This document shows positions 1 to 6,100 of a stretch of DNA of 6,100 nt, piece by piece. The notes beneath the pieces were generated by a model. The model made no database searches and was not told where the DNA came from. It saw only the letters and a program-made list of their open reading frames with translations. How positions within the stretch are numbered: the first letter of the stretch is position 1; every line of letters starts with the position of its first letter. This DNA is from Verrucomicrobiota bacterium. Lineage in GTDB: Bacteria > Verrucomicrobiota > Verrucomicrobiia > Verrucomicrobiales > DEV007. The DNA lies in contig JAQCER010000242.1 in NCBI GenBank assembly GCA_027618625.1, forward strand, positions 1 to 6,100, given 5' to 3'. The position numbers and the translations under genes were made by a program.

Positions 1-26
1 CTCTTCTTCTGCGGCAAGCTAGACAT
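1..26 (-). CDS. Possible 5' end of a further gene (partial, runs off the left edge)
   Basis: An ATG at 26-24 opens a frame that reads MSSLPQKK and then leaves the window. A purine-rich stretch at 42-35 (AGAGAGGG) ends eight bases before this ATG, which is good ribosome-binding spacing. A second in-frame ATG lies two codons upstream at 32-30, but it is only two bases from the AGAGAGGG and is the less likely start. The gene follows the DUF1592 gene on the same strand. In PVC genomes that gene is often followed by a DUF1552 protein, which starts with a short polar, basic stretch and a Tat-like signal. The visible residues fit that, but are far too few to identify the product. The call rests on the start signal and position only. 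Confidence 0.4.
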
Positions 27-165
27 GGCCATTTCCCTCTCTACCCACTAAACTCCCGGAAGGGCCATTGTTTGAAAGCTTTTCGATTTGCCGTCCACAA
101 GCTGCAACCCTCCGGCGTAAAATCCAAATCCATTCGCCAGAATCCTTGAGCCAGTCGCTTTGGTA
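27..165. other. Spacer between the DUF1592 gene and the next gene
   Basis: These 139 bases hold the ribosome binding site at 42-35 and otherwise nothing I can support. I found no strong hairpin followed by a T-run that would act as an intrinsic terminator on the minus strand, so transcription may continue into the next gene. A 30-codon frame starting with ATG at 133-131 and stopping at 41 has no ribosome binding site and no recognisable features, so I do not call it a gene. Confidence 0.6.
35..42 (-). promoter_or_regulatory. Likely ribosome binding site for the gene starting at 26
   Basis: The minus strand reads AGAGAGGG here, eight bases before the ATG at 26-24. It is the clearest Shine-Dalgarno-like signal found in the window and is the reason for choosing 26 over 32 as the start. 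The two internal gene starts have nothing comparable. Confidence 0.45.
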
Positions 166-3100
166 CTAGTCCATAACGGCCCTGATTTCTCGGAACTGCG
201 GACTTTGCACGATCATTTCGATGGCGGTGTGCAGGCGATACCCATCGGCACCCAGTTTTTCGGTGATCGCATCCAGCAATGGTTGGTCTGACAGACGCAC
301 GGAGCGGCCGAGGGCGTAGCCGAGGAGTTTGCGGCAGAATTGGCGGAGGAAGGTTTCGCGACGGGTGTCTGCAAGGTAGTGGCGGAGTCCGTCGAGGCCA
401 TTTAGCGCCGTGCCGTCGACGAGTTGTGTGTTGGTGTTCGCTGCTTCCCGCAAGCGGCCGATGGTATCGTAGCTTTCCAGGGCGAAGCCGTAGGGATCGA
501 TGCGGGCGTGACACTTGGCGCAGGACGGATCTGAGCTGTGTTGCTCGATGAGTTCGCGCTCGGTGAGGCCAGCGGGTGGTGTTTCGGGCAAGGTGGGGAC
601 GCCCGGTGGGGGCTTTGGGAGTTTTTCTCCTAACAATGTTTCTGACACCCAGTTGCCACGCAGGATCGGACTGGTGCGTGAGGCTCCCGATTGCTTTGCC
701 AGGGTGGTTGCCATTGCGAGAATGCCGCCGCGGCCTTTGGTTCGGGCATCCTCGATTTTGTGCCATCCGGTGGGTTTTTCCCGGAGGCCGTAGAAGGTGG
801 CGAGCTCGTCGTTCGCGAACAGGTAATCGGCATTAAGAATGTCGAGAATCGATCCATTGTTCTGGAAGAGATCGGTGAAAAACAGGATCGTTTCTTCGTA
901 CATCGCGCCCCGCAGGGTCGCAAACTCAGGGAAGCGGCTCTCGCTTTTTTCGTCCAGTTGATCAAAGTCGCGCACGTGCAGCCATTGGCATGCAAACTGG
1001 ATTGCGAGCCTTCGCGCCTTGTCATCCTGAAGCATGCGCGTAGTCTGAGCGGCGAGCACACTGGAATCAAGTAAACTGCCATCGGCAGCGACCTGGCGAA
1101 GTTCCGCATCCGGTGTCGAAGCGCTGAGGAAATAGCTGAGGCGCGTGGCCAATTCCCATGCGTCGACCGGGCCTTGCTTTCCTGCCGGGAATGGCATTTC
1201 CGATCGATACAAAAACTGGGGCGATGAAAAGATGCGGGCGAGAAGGAGTTGGAAGGCTTCTTCCTGGGGAATCTCCTCGTCACGCAGCGTCGCATAGAGC
1301 GCCCGCAGGCGAGCAGTTTCATCAGCTGTCAGCGGGCGCCTGTATGCAAGCGGGACGAAATTCATCAGCGCATCGAGCTGAGCTGGCTCGGCAGCCACCA
1401 GGCGCGCTTTCAATGCGGCGGCGCGTGTCGCGATGGGTTCCCGCAGTGGGAAAAAGCGAGATGGGTCAGCATCCTGGGTAGCGAATTCCAGGATCTGTTC
1501 GAGTCCGGCAACGATCTGAAATTCATCCTGACTGACGAAGTGCAATTCATCCCAGAGACGATTAAGCCTGGCAGTTTCTTCGTCCGTCAGCATCAATCGC
1601 GAGAGGTGTTCGTCCTCCCGATGGTAAAGCACCAATGTTACTACTTCGTCGATCGGGACGATGCGGGTGTAACAGATCGCGGCCGGGAAAAGAGCGCGAA
1701 ATGCATCGAATCCGCCAACGATTGTGGGGCCGGCACTGGAGCCGCCGCTTGCTGTGATGGGAACACCGGGAGCGAGACTTTCAACTTGTGCGGTGCCGGT
1801 CGTGCCCGCAATAACTTGCAACTGCGCAGCTGCCCGGGCTGAGCTCGATTCGTGAAGCCTGCCTGTTACGGCGAATGTGGCATCTTTTCCGAAGACATCG
1901 GCAGGGAGGGTGAATGATTCGATCGGCTTGCCTCCTTCGGCCAAGAGACTGCCGTCGCTGCCGAACCGGGCGGGATCAAGTCCAAACGGGGAGTCGGCGA
2001 TTTCCTGAGGTGTGGCCGTGGCCGCCAGGGCAGTGAAATCGGTGTGGCCAAACAATGCGCCGTCGACAGCGGTAAGTTGCCGCAGGAGTTCAGCATTTGG
2101 GCCGGTGAGATCGTGCGACGGTTTAGCCGCCAGTGTCGCGATTCGGGCTCCGAGAGCGGATGCCTGTGATTCGGTGGTGGCGGTCATCCACTCTGCCAGC
2201 AATGAGCCATCGGGAATCGTTTGCCAGTTGCCGTCACCCTCATTCAAGCCGTAAAAAAAGTGCCACACGGCGAGGTTGCCGTGACTGTCCGGGTGGGGGT
2301 TTCCCGCGAGCATGGAAGATGCGCAGTCCTTCGCAAGTGACCACGAACGTTGCTCACCATCGATCTCGGTGATGCTGAGTTCGATCTCCGTCAGGTCACA
2401 AGAATGGTTGCCATCGCGGGAGCCGATGGTGATCGATACGAGATCGCCCCGCCGGAGTTCAAATCGATCGACGGGTTCAATCGGCGCGATGCCTCCGGTG
2501 CCGATCTCTCCTGAGCGCAATACGCGTCTCTGGCCGCCTCGGCGTTGCTGGAGTGCCCAGGTCACTCCGTTACCGCAACCGCTGTGCCGACCCTGCACAT
2601 GGGCTGTGATCCTGACATTGCCAGAAATGGGACTCTGCCAGCCCGCTGCAATCCATCGCTCAGGCCGAGGATGGACCACTACTCGCCGTGGCGGTGCTTC
2701 GCCCGGAATGCGTGCCGTGGCGTCTGTGCCATTGCCGATAATGGAAAGATCGGCCAGTTCCGGTTGCGTCCAGCCTTGAATGTCGTTCTGGCCGGCGACT
2801 TGTTCGATGCGCCCCGTCAGCGGTTCTGCAATCACAGTTTTCCCGGAGCTGGCGATGCCAAGCCACGAAAAAAGGGCATTCACGCTATCGGGACTGACTG
2901 CGTGGTCGCGCGCAAGGGTGGCTGTATCGACTTCGGCATCGCCGGATCGTTTTGCCTGGAAGGCGATTGCCAGCAGCTGTTCCAAAGAGGCGAGCGTCTG
3001 GGAGCGATACCGAGAGAATGCGGCGGTGGCAGCTGGAACATCGCGCAAGAGGACAGGCGATTTTCCGGGGCGCAAGACGCGAGGTTGTTCCCAAAGCACG

Positions 3101-4269
3101 ACAGTGTTCTCCCCTCCCAGAGGTGCTGCCTGCAGTGACAGATCGACGCTGTTGCCGTCACCGGCAGGAGTGAGCTTCCATTGCAGATCGCTTAGATCGC
3201 TCATCGGGTTCGCGGGTGCCTGCCATGGGCGAATGATTCCAAGGTGTCCAACCGACTGGAACGTCCACAGTTGGTTCTGCCAGCCGCGAATCCAATCAGC
3301 GATTGCTGGTGCCTCGTCCACTGTTGCCGTTTGCAGGCGTTGGCTGAGGCGATCGACGAGTGGAGAGGGATCGCGCCGATCGCCAAGCAGTTGTTTCGCT
3401 AAAATGGCGAGGTATTTGGCGTTCAATCCAGCCTCTCCAGCGATGCGCGAGACGGAGGATTCATCCTTTAACGCTTCACGATGGGCAATCAGTGTGTGAA
3501 TGTAAGGCTCGCAATGCAGCAGGCCTTCACTCGTGCTCGTGGGGCGGACTTCGCCTACTTCCTTGCCGCTGCGGTAGCCGAAGTCGATCATCGGTGCCTT
3601 AAGTTTTTCAAGATAGAGTGAGCGGATCTGATCGACGATGGCATTCGCACGATCGCGACGGCTCGTGCTGGGCGAGAACCGAAAACCGTTCTCAAGCAGG
3701 ACAACGTGTTCCGCGATTTTCTTGCCAGCCGTAAAATATTTTTCGAGCAGGGCGGGGGACATTACGAGTGCATCGCCAGTGTTGGTGAATCCTTCGCCGG
3801 CTGCGCTGTCGACCGGAAATTCGCTCGCAGGATCGAGGGTGGTGATTCCCGTCAGATCGCGGACCGTGTACGTGTATTCGTCGTTGTTGAGTCGACGCAG
3901 CGTGACCGGGCCTGGATCACCGGCATTGGCATGCGCTTCGGCGTTGAGATACGCTTTTGTCCAGGCAAGCAATTGCTCGCGCTGCTCTGGAGTGAGTTGC
4001 TCCTTGTCCTTCGGGGGCATTTCACCGATTTCGATTTGCTCTACAACCTTTTGCCAGATTTCTGGCTCACTGCGCACCTCGGTGAGTGAGCCAAAGCGTT
4101 CAAGGTCCAGTTCGCCCTTCTTGGAGTCTGCATCGTGGCAATCGAAGCATCGGCCCTGCAGGATGGGCAGCGTGTTCGAAGCGTAGGCAGTGGCGATTTG
4201 CTCAAAGGGATCCTCAGCGCGGGCGATTGCGCTGAGCAGGAGAAAAGCAGTAGTGTATTGGAGTTTCAA
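166..4269 (-). CDS. Large secreted DUF1592-family planctomycete-type cytochrome protein (PSCyt1 / DUF1587 / DUF1595 / DUF1592 / DUF1588 / DUF1585)
   Basis: 1367 residues. Residues 1-18 form a signal peptide (MKLQ, hydrophobic core, cleavage after ARA), so the protein should act outside the cytoplasm. PSCyt1 follows, with the c-haem motif CFDCH at 41-45 and a likely distal ligand Met84 in an MPP motif. Next is DUF1587 at about 123-186 (LRRLNNDEYTYTVRDLTG). A long middle region (about 190-870) contains a probable beta-rich domain at about 535-650. Then come DUF1595 (about 968-1028, AYRRPLTADE), DUF1592 (about 1034-1160, ELATRLSYFLSASTPD), DUF1588/PSCyt3 (about 1178-1275) with a second CxxCH, CAKCH at 1250-1254, and DUF1585 (about 1290-1362). 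The domain order is that of intact PVC proteins and no frameshift is seen. The family's reaction and partners are not established; electron transfer through two haems is inferred. The start is TTG at 4269-4267: it is the only usual start codon between the upstream in-frame stop and the signal peptide, and it gives a normal leader, but it lacks a good ribosome binding site. Confidence 0.95.
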   Translation of the reverse strand: MKLQYTTAFLLLSAIARAEDPFEQIATAYASNTLPILQGRCFDCHDADSKKGELDLERFGSLTEVRSEPEIWQKVVEQIEIGEMPPKDKEQLTPEQREQLLAWTKAYLNAEAHANAGDPGPVTLRRLNNDEYTYTVRDLTGITTLDPASEFPVDSAAGEGFTNTGDALVMSPALLEKYFTAGKKIAEHVVLLENGFRFSPSTSRRDRANAIVDQIRSLYLEKLKAPMIDFGYRSGKEVGEVRPTSTSEGLLHCEPYIHTLIAHREALKDESSVSRIAGEAGLNAKYLAILAKQLLGDRRDPSPLVDRLSQRLQTATVDEAPAIADWIRGWQNQLWTFQSVGHLGIIRPWQAPANPMSDLSDLQWKLTPAGDGNSVDLSLQAAPLGGENTVVLWEQPRVLRPGKSPVLLRDVPAATAAFSRYRSQTLASLEQLLAIAFQAKRSGDAEVDTATLARDHAVSPDSVNALFSWLGIASSGKTVIAEPLTGRIEQVAGQNDIQGWTQPELADLSIIGNGTDATARIPGEAPPRRVVVHPRPERWIAAGWQSPISGNVRITAHVQGRHSGCGNGVTWALQQRRGGQRRVLRSGEIGTGGIAPIEPVDRFELRRGDLVSITIGSRDGNHSCDLTEIELSITEIDGEQRSWSLAKDCASSMLAGNPHPDSHGNLAVWHFFYGLNEGDGNWQTIPDGSLLAEWMTATTESQASALGARIATLAAKPSHDLTGPNAELLRQLTAVDGALFGHTDFTALAATATPQEIADSPFGLDPARFGSDGSLLAEGGKPIESFTLPADVFGKDATFAVTGRLHESSSARAAAQLQVIAGTTGTAQVESLAPGVPITASGGSSAGPTIVGGFDAFRALFPAAICYTRIVPIDEVVTLVLYHREDEHLSRLMLTDEETARLNRLWDELHFVSQDEFQIVAGLEQILEFATQDADPSRFFPLREPIATRAAALKARLVAAEPAQLDALMNFVPLAYRRPLTADETARLRALYATLRDEEIPQEEAFQLLLARIFSSPQFLYRSEMPFPAGKQGPVDAWELATRLSYFLSASTPDAELRQVAADGSLLDSSVLAAQTTRMLQDDKARRLAIQFACQWLHVRDFDQLDEKSESRFPEFATLRGAMYEETILFFTDLFQNNGSILDILNADYLFANDELATFYGLREKPTGWHKIEDARTKGRGGILAMATTLAKQSGASRTSPILRGNWVSETLLGEKLPKPPPGVPTLPETPPAGLTERELIEQHSSDPSCAKCHARIDPYGFALESYDTIGRLREAANTNTQLVDGTALNGLDGLRHYLADTRRETFLRQFCRKLLGYALGRSVRLSDQPLLDAITEKLGADGYRLHTAIEMIVQSPQFREIRAVMD
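508..522 (-). other. Second c-type haem attachment motif (CAKCH) of the DUF1592 protein
   Basis: Codons for residues 1250-1254 read C-A-K-C-H, followed by ARIDPYGFALESYD, the conserved context of the DUF1588 (PSCyt3) domain. A second haem here would make this a dihaem protein with the sites about 1200 residues apart in sequence. The distal ligand of this haem cannot be picked from sequence alone. Confidence 0.8.
2320..2667 (-). other. Probable beta-sandwich-like domain inside the DUF1592 protein (residues about 535-650)
   Basis: This part reads as alternating strands typical of a jelly-roll or carbohydrate-binding-like fold: a WIAAGWQSPISGNVRITAHV strand pair, a glycine-rich loop HSGCGNGV, then RRGDLVSITIG and NHSCDLTEIELSITEI. 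Two cysteines (565 and 624) lie in the loops and could pair after export; a third is Cys649. I recall very similar motifs (GNGVTW, GDLVS, NHSCDLT) in other long planctomycete DUF1592 proteins, so this looks like a family subtype and not a new insertion. Ligand binding, for example to a polysaccharide, is inference. Confidence 0.5.
4135..4149 (-). other. First c-type haem attachment motif (CFDCH) of the DUF1592 protein
   Basis: Codons for residues 41-45 read C-F-D-C-H, the CxxCH motif that binds haem c covalently after export. It lies 23 residues after the predicted signal cleavage site, as expected for PSCyt1. Met84 in the MPP motif about 40 residues later is the expected second axial ligand, by analogy with the family. 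Confidence 0.85.
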
Positions 4270-4338
4270 TCGGATCGAGGGATTCGCCGCGATCCTAACG
4301 CCGCCGGAGTCTCCAGTGCGAGAACTCTTCTTGCGATG
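4270..4338. other. Short spacer between the small membrane ORF and the DUF1592 gene
   Basis: The 69 bases contain no stop in the DUF1592 frame: the single TAG at 4341-4339 is followed by 23 sense codons (HRKKSSRTGDSGG and so on) leading to the TTG start. No -35/-10 pair, terminator hairpin or well-spaced ribosome binding site was found. An AGGA at about 4296-4293 on the minus strand is more than 20 bases from the start, too far to be a normal Shine-Dalgarno. Confidence 0.55.
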
Positions 4339-4647
4339 CTAGAACAATGCGAATCCGTAACGTGAGCGGAAGTCGATCGCCAGGCGGTTCACGATCGGGC
4401 TGGCTGCGTAGTTGAGGAGGCAGAGGAACACGACGCTGCCGATCACTATTAGATCGGCGGTTCCTGGTAGCGCCATTGCAATTCGGTAGGCGCTCAACGC
4501 GGCAAAGAGCACCGCTGAGGACGCTAGAACCGAGACATACTTTGGAACCACGCTGAGTTGTCCACGAACGGGTTTGGGAAGGAGTGATTCTTTGGCTTTG
4601 CTGTTGATCAGGATCAGCCAGACCATGAGAAGTGACATCGTCACCAA
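4339..4647 (-). CDS. Small predicted inner-membrane protein of unknown function
   Basis: With TTG at 4647-4645 as start it has 102 residues and three hydrophobic segments: about 1-14, 37-60 and 64-82. Loops are short, with basic residues (KAKESLLPKPVRGQ) between the first two, and the tail is basic (NRLAIDFRSRYGFALF). I do not recognise the family. The start is doubtful. The frame stays open upstream to a TAA at 4707-4705, and the extra residues (ending QRDLLAVVIP) would lengthen the first membrane helix to a full 20 or so, but no ATG, GTG or TTG lies there. GTG at 4644 and ATG at 4638 are alternative downstream starts. No convincing ribosome binding site is seen. It follows the Wzz-like gene by 84 bases on the same strand, so reinitiation or coupling and a role in polysaccharide assembly are possible. 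Its bias to hydrophobic residues argues against a chance frame. Confidence 0.6.
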   Translation of the reverse strand: MVTMSLLMVWLILINSKAKESLLPKPVRGQLSVVPKYVSVLASSAVLFAALSAYRIAMALPGTADLIVIGSVVFLCLLNYAASPIVNRLAIDFRSRYGFALF

Positions 4648-4700
4648 TGGAATGACGACAGCCAGCAGATCTCGCTGTGACGATGAGGCACCGGGTGAAA

Positions 4701-4727
4701 TGCTTTAATTGCTTTAATTGCTTTCGT
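4701..4727. repeat. Short tandem repeat, 9-bp unit (TGCTTTAAT, TGCTTTAAT, TGCTTTCGT)
   Basis: Two perfect copies of TGCTTTAAT are followed by a third that differs at two positions. On the minus strand the unit reads ATTAAAGCA. The array lies four bases after the Wzz-like stop codon and just before the open region of the small membrane ORF. It is more AT-rich than its surroundings. Because the unit is nine bases, a change in copy number would not shift any reading frame. It does not form a terminator-like hairpin. Confidence 0.85.
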
Positions 4728-4731
4728 TAGT

Positions 4732-6100
4732 TTACCAGTTTTCGTCGCCCTTGCTGTAAGGTGGCGCTGAGGATTCCACTTCCTCCGCGTCCAGTTCGAT
4801 CGCTTCAGGAATTTGATCCGAGTGCACGGCCAGGCGTTGCTGACGGGTGGTGTAGAGCATGGCGAAATACATGACAATGAGGCCGCCTGGAATGCACCAG
4901 AGTAGATTGGTGGCCGCGGCCAGCATCATCGTTCGCCGGACTCTCGGACGGGCTGGAACTTCGTTGGGCTCAGCATTTTCATGTATGTTGATCGGATTCT
5001 TGGGAAGGGAAAGATCGACTTTTTCTTCCAGCAATGCCCTGTGCATGTCATTGAGTATCGCTCGCTGCGAGGTGTAGCCACTCTTCGCTTCCTGGTACGT
5101 CGCGTAGCTCTTTCGCTCAAGCATCATCATATCCTTCAACTCGTCAACCATACCCTGATGGCTCTTCAGTGTCAGCTCGGCGATCCTTACCTCCGCTTGC
5201 AGCAGCTCCATCGCATCCGCCGTGGCTTTCAGAAGGATCCCCTGTTTCGCATCGATCGAATTTCTGAGTTTGAGGAGTTCTGCGTCCGATGCCAGTCCCG
5301 ATGCCACAAGCAGCGCATACTGGCCTTCCAATGGCGCAGATTCATCGTAAGCATTTTTTGCAGCGTCAGGAAGCAGGTCAGCTTTCAGCATCCACTGCGC
5401 CTTCAGTTCTTCGTCGAGCTCCCAGATCGTGGCCACCTGTGTCTTGGCATCAAAGACTGCGCGTTCCTTTTCAAGGGTAGCGGCGACGGCATCTGCGAGT
5501 GCGGGTCCAGTTGACGTTCTCGGTGAATCAGAGGACGGCTCAGCGGGATCACTTATATCGACGATGTTGAACTTCTCCATCAATTCAATCATCTTTTGCC
5601 TGGCATCTTCAACTTTTTGCTCCTGCAAGATTAGCTGGGCATTGAGCATATCCAGGGCCTGATTCGAACGAGTGGTTTCGATCTCAGTCCGTCGATTCTT
5701 GTAGGCCTGACCGATGGCATTCGCCAGCTCGGCTGCTTCCTGCGGATCGGTGTGGAAGATTTCAATGTCGATCAAGTCGGTTCCTCTAACCTCCTTCGTT
5801 TCGAGTTTGTCGAGCAATAGACCGTACGCGTCTGCGCGAGTCTTGGCGTCGTCCCATTTCTTTACGAGCTGCATCTCATCGATCACCTCGTACAGCGTTT
5901 CCTTACTGGTGATGATCTGGAACTGGGTCTGGATGAACGATGGCGTTACGATCGACTTCGTGGTGTTGCTGGGGAATACCTCGTAGCTCTGAGAATCCGG
6001 GAGAATCTGCAGCCGCACCCGTCCCAGATAAAGGCTCAATCCGGGATTCGCAACGCTAAAACAGGGATCCGCGAGGGCATAGAGGATCAAAGCGCAAAGC
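4732..6100 (-). CDS. GumC/Wzz-like polysaccharide chain-length determinant (5' end outside window)
   Basis: At least 455 residues are visible; numbering here starts at the TTG at 6090. The layout is that of polysaccharide co-polymerases, inner-membrane proteins that set chain length during Wzy-type polymerisation and export. A hydrophobic stretch at the edge (LCALILYALA) is the end of the first membrane helix. The Wzz domain follows (about 20-125, with RVRLQILPD and LIDIEIFHTDPQEAAELANAIGQAY), then coiled-coil stretches (about 140-178 and 290-356). A proline-bearing PARPR motif (379-383) precedes the second helix (about 388-412), and an acidic 40-residue cytoplasmic tail ends the protein. There is no C-terminal BY-kinase domain, so any partner tyrosine kinase is encoded elsewhere. 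TTG at 6090 is probably an internal leucine codon: the frame is open to the edge (L-C-A upstream), and the family has a cytoplasmic N-terminus plus a complete first helix, mostly missing here. Confidence 0.9.
   Translation of the reverse strand, partial: LCALILYALADPCFSVANPGLSLYLGRVRLQILPDSQSYEVFPSNTTKSIVTPSFIQTQFQIITSKETLYEVIDEMQLVKKWDDAKTRADAYGLLLDKLETKEVRGTDLIDIEIFHTDPQEAAELANAIGQAYKNRRTEIETTRSNQALDMLNAQLILQEQKVEDARQKMIELMEKFNIVDISDPAEPSSDSPRTSTGPALADAVAATLEKERAVFDAKTQVATIWELDEELKAQWMLKADLLPDAAKNAYDESAPLEGQYALLVASGLASDAELLKLRNSIDAKQGILLKATADAMELLQAEVRIAELTLKSHQGMVDELKDMMMLERKSYATYQEAKSGYTSQRAILNDMHRALLEEKVDLSLPKNPINIHENAEPNEVPARPRVRRTMMLAAATNLLWCIPGGLIVMYFAMLYTTRQQRLAVHSDQIPEAIELDAEEVESSAPPYSKGDENW

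Noticed and set aside
41..133. A 30-codon minus-strand ORF in the spacer after the DUF1592 gene
   Set aside because: No ribosome binding site, no hydrophobic or charged pattern and no known small-protein features; likely chance.
41..766. A 241-codon minus-strand frame overlapping the 3' end of the DUF1592 gene
   Set aside because: Its composition is rich in Arg, Pro and His with no domain, as expected for an out-of-frame reading of a GC-rich gene. The overlapping DUF1592/DUF1588/DUF1585 domains are clearly the coding frame.
630..1322. A 230-codon minus-strand frame inside the DUF1592 gene
   Set aside because: It is rich in Arg, Ser and Cys, has no recognisable domain and lies entirely inside a convincing coding frame on the same strand.
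1249..1842. Plus-strand frame of 197 codons opposite the DUF1592 gene
   Set aside because: No motif, signal or ribosome binding site; antisense frames of this length are common in GC-rich coding DNA.
2545..3138. Plus-strand frame of 197 codons rich in cysteine and glycine
   Set aside because: The cysteines are scattered without a metal-binding pattern and the frame is antisense to the conserved middle of the DUF1592 protein.
2780..3499. Plus-strand frame of 239 codons, the longest antisense frame
   Set aside because: Ser/Arg-rich composition with no domain; a shadow of the opposite strand.
4306..4314. GGAGTCTCC as a possible hairpin or terminator
   Set aside because: The stem is only four base pairs with a one-base centre and no T-run follows, so it cannot act as an intrinsic terminator.
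4641..4877. Minus-strand frame of 78 codons overlapping the Wzz-like 3' end and the repeat
   Set aside because: Most of it is an out-of-frame reading of the Wzz-like tail. The remainder only translates the 9-bp repeat (AIKAIKA) and then stops.
4981..5514. Plus-strand frame of 177 codons opposite the Wzz-like gene
   Set aside because: It is the antisense of the coiled-coil part of the Wzz-like protein and shows no protein-family features.

Overview
The window looks like chromosome from a bacterium of the Planctomycetes-Verrucomicrobia (PVC) group. The main evidence is a 1367-residue secreted protein that carries the full set of planctomycete-type cytochrome and DUF domains (PSCyt1, DUF1587, DUF1595, DUF1592, DUF1588, DUF1585), an architecture best known from that group. 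By eye Verrucomicrobiota seems at least as likely as Planctomycetota, but the sequence does not settle this. No RNA gene, CRISPR array, transposase or phage gene was seen.

All supported genes lie on the minus strand and are described in transcription order, from the right edge leftwards. (1) 6100-4732 is a GumC/Wzz-like polysaccharide chain-length protein whose 5' end lies outside the window. (2) 4731-4648 is a short junction with a 9-bp tandem repeat. (3) 4647-4339 is a small predicted membrane protein of unknown function and uncertain start. (4) 4269-166 is the large DUF1592-family protein, with a signal peptide and one CxxCH haem site near each end. (5) 165-27 is a spacer. (6) From position 26 leftwards a further gene appears to start behind a good ribosome binding site. 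In this family the next gene is often a DUF1552 protein, but only eight full codons are visible.

Two functional blocks seem to meet here. The right side is the end of an exopolysaccharide or surface-polysaccharide cluster (the Wzz-like protein and perhaps the small membrane protein). The left side is a periplasmic or secreted cytochrome-type unit whose biochemical role is not established. Spacing is short (84, 69 and 139 bases) with no clear terminator, so read-through transcription is possible, but a functional link between polysaccharide export and the cytochrome is only an inference.

The main oddities concern starts. Neither internal gene has a well-supported ATG start: the DUF1592 gene has only TTG, and the small membrane ORF is open upstream of its first usual start codon. 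The Wzz reading frame continues off the edge. The spacer before the DUF1592 gene is in frame with the ORF before it, separated by a single TAG. I see no convincing undescribed system here. The least explained parts are the long middle section of the DUF1592 protein and the small membrane protein.
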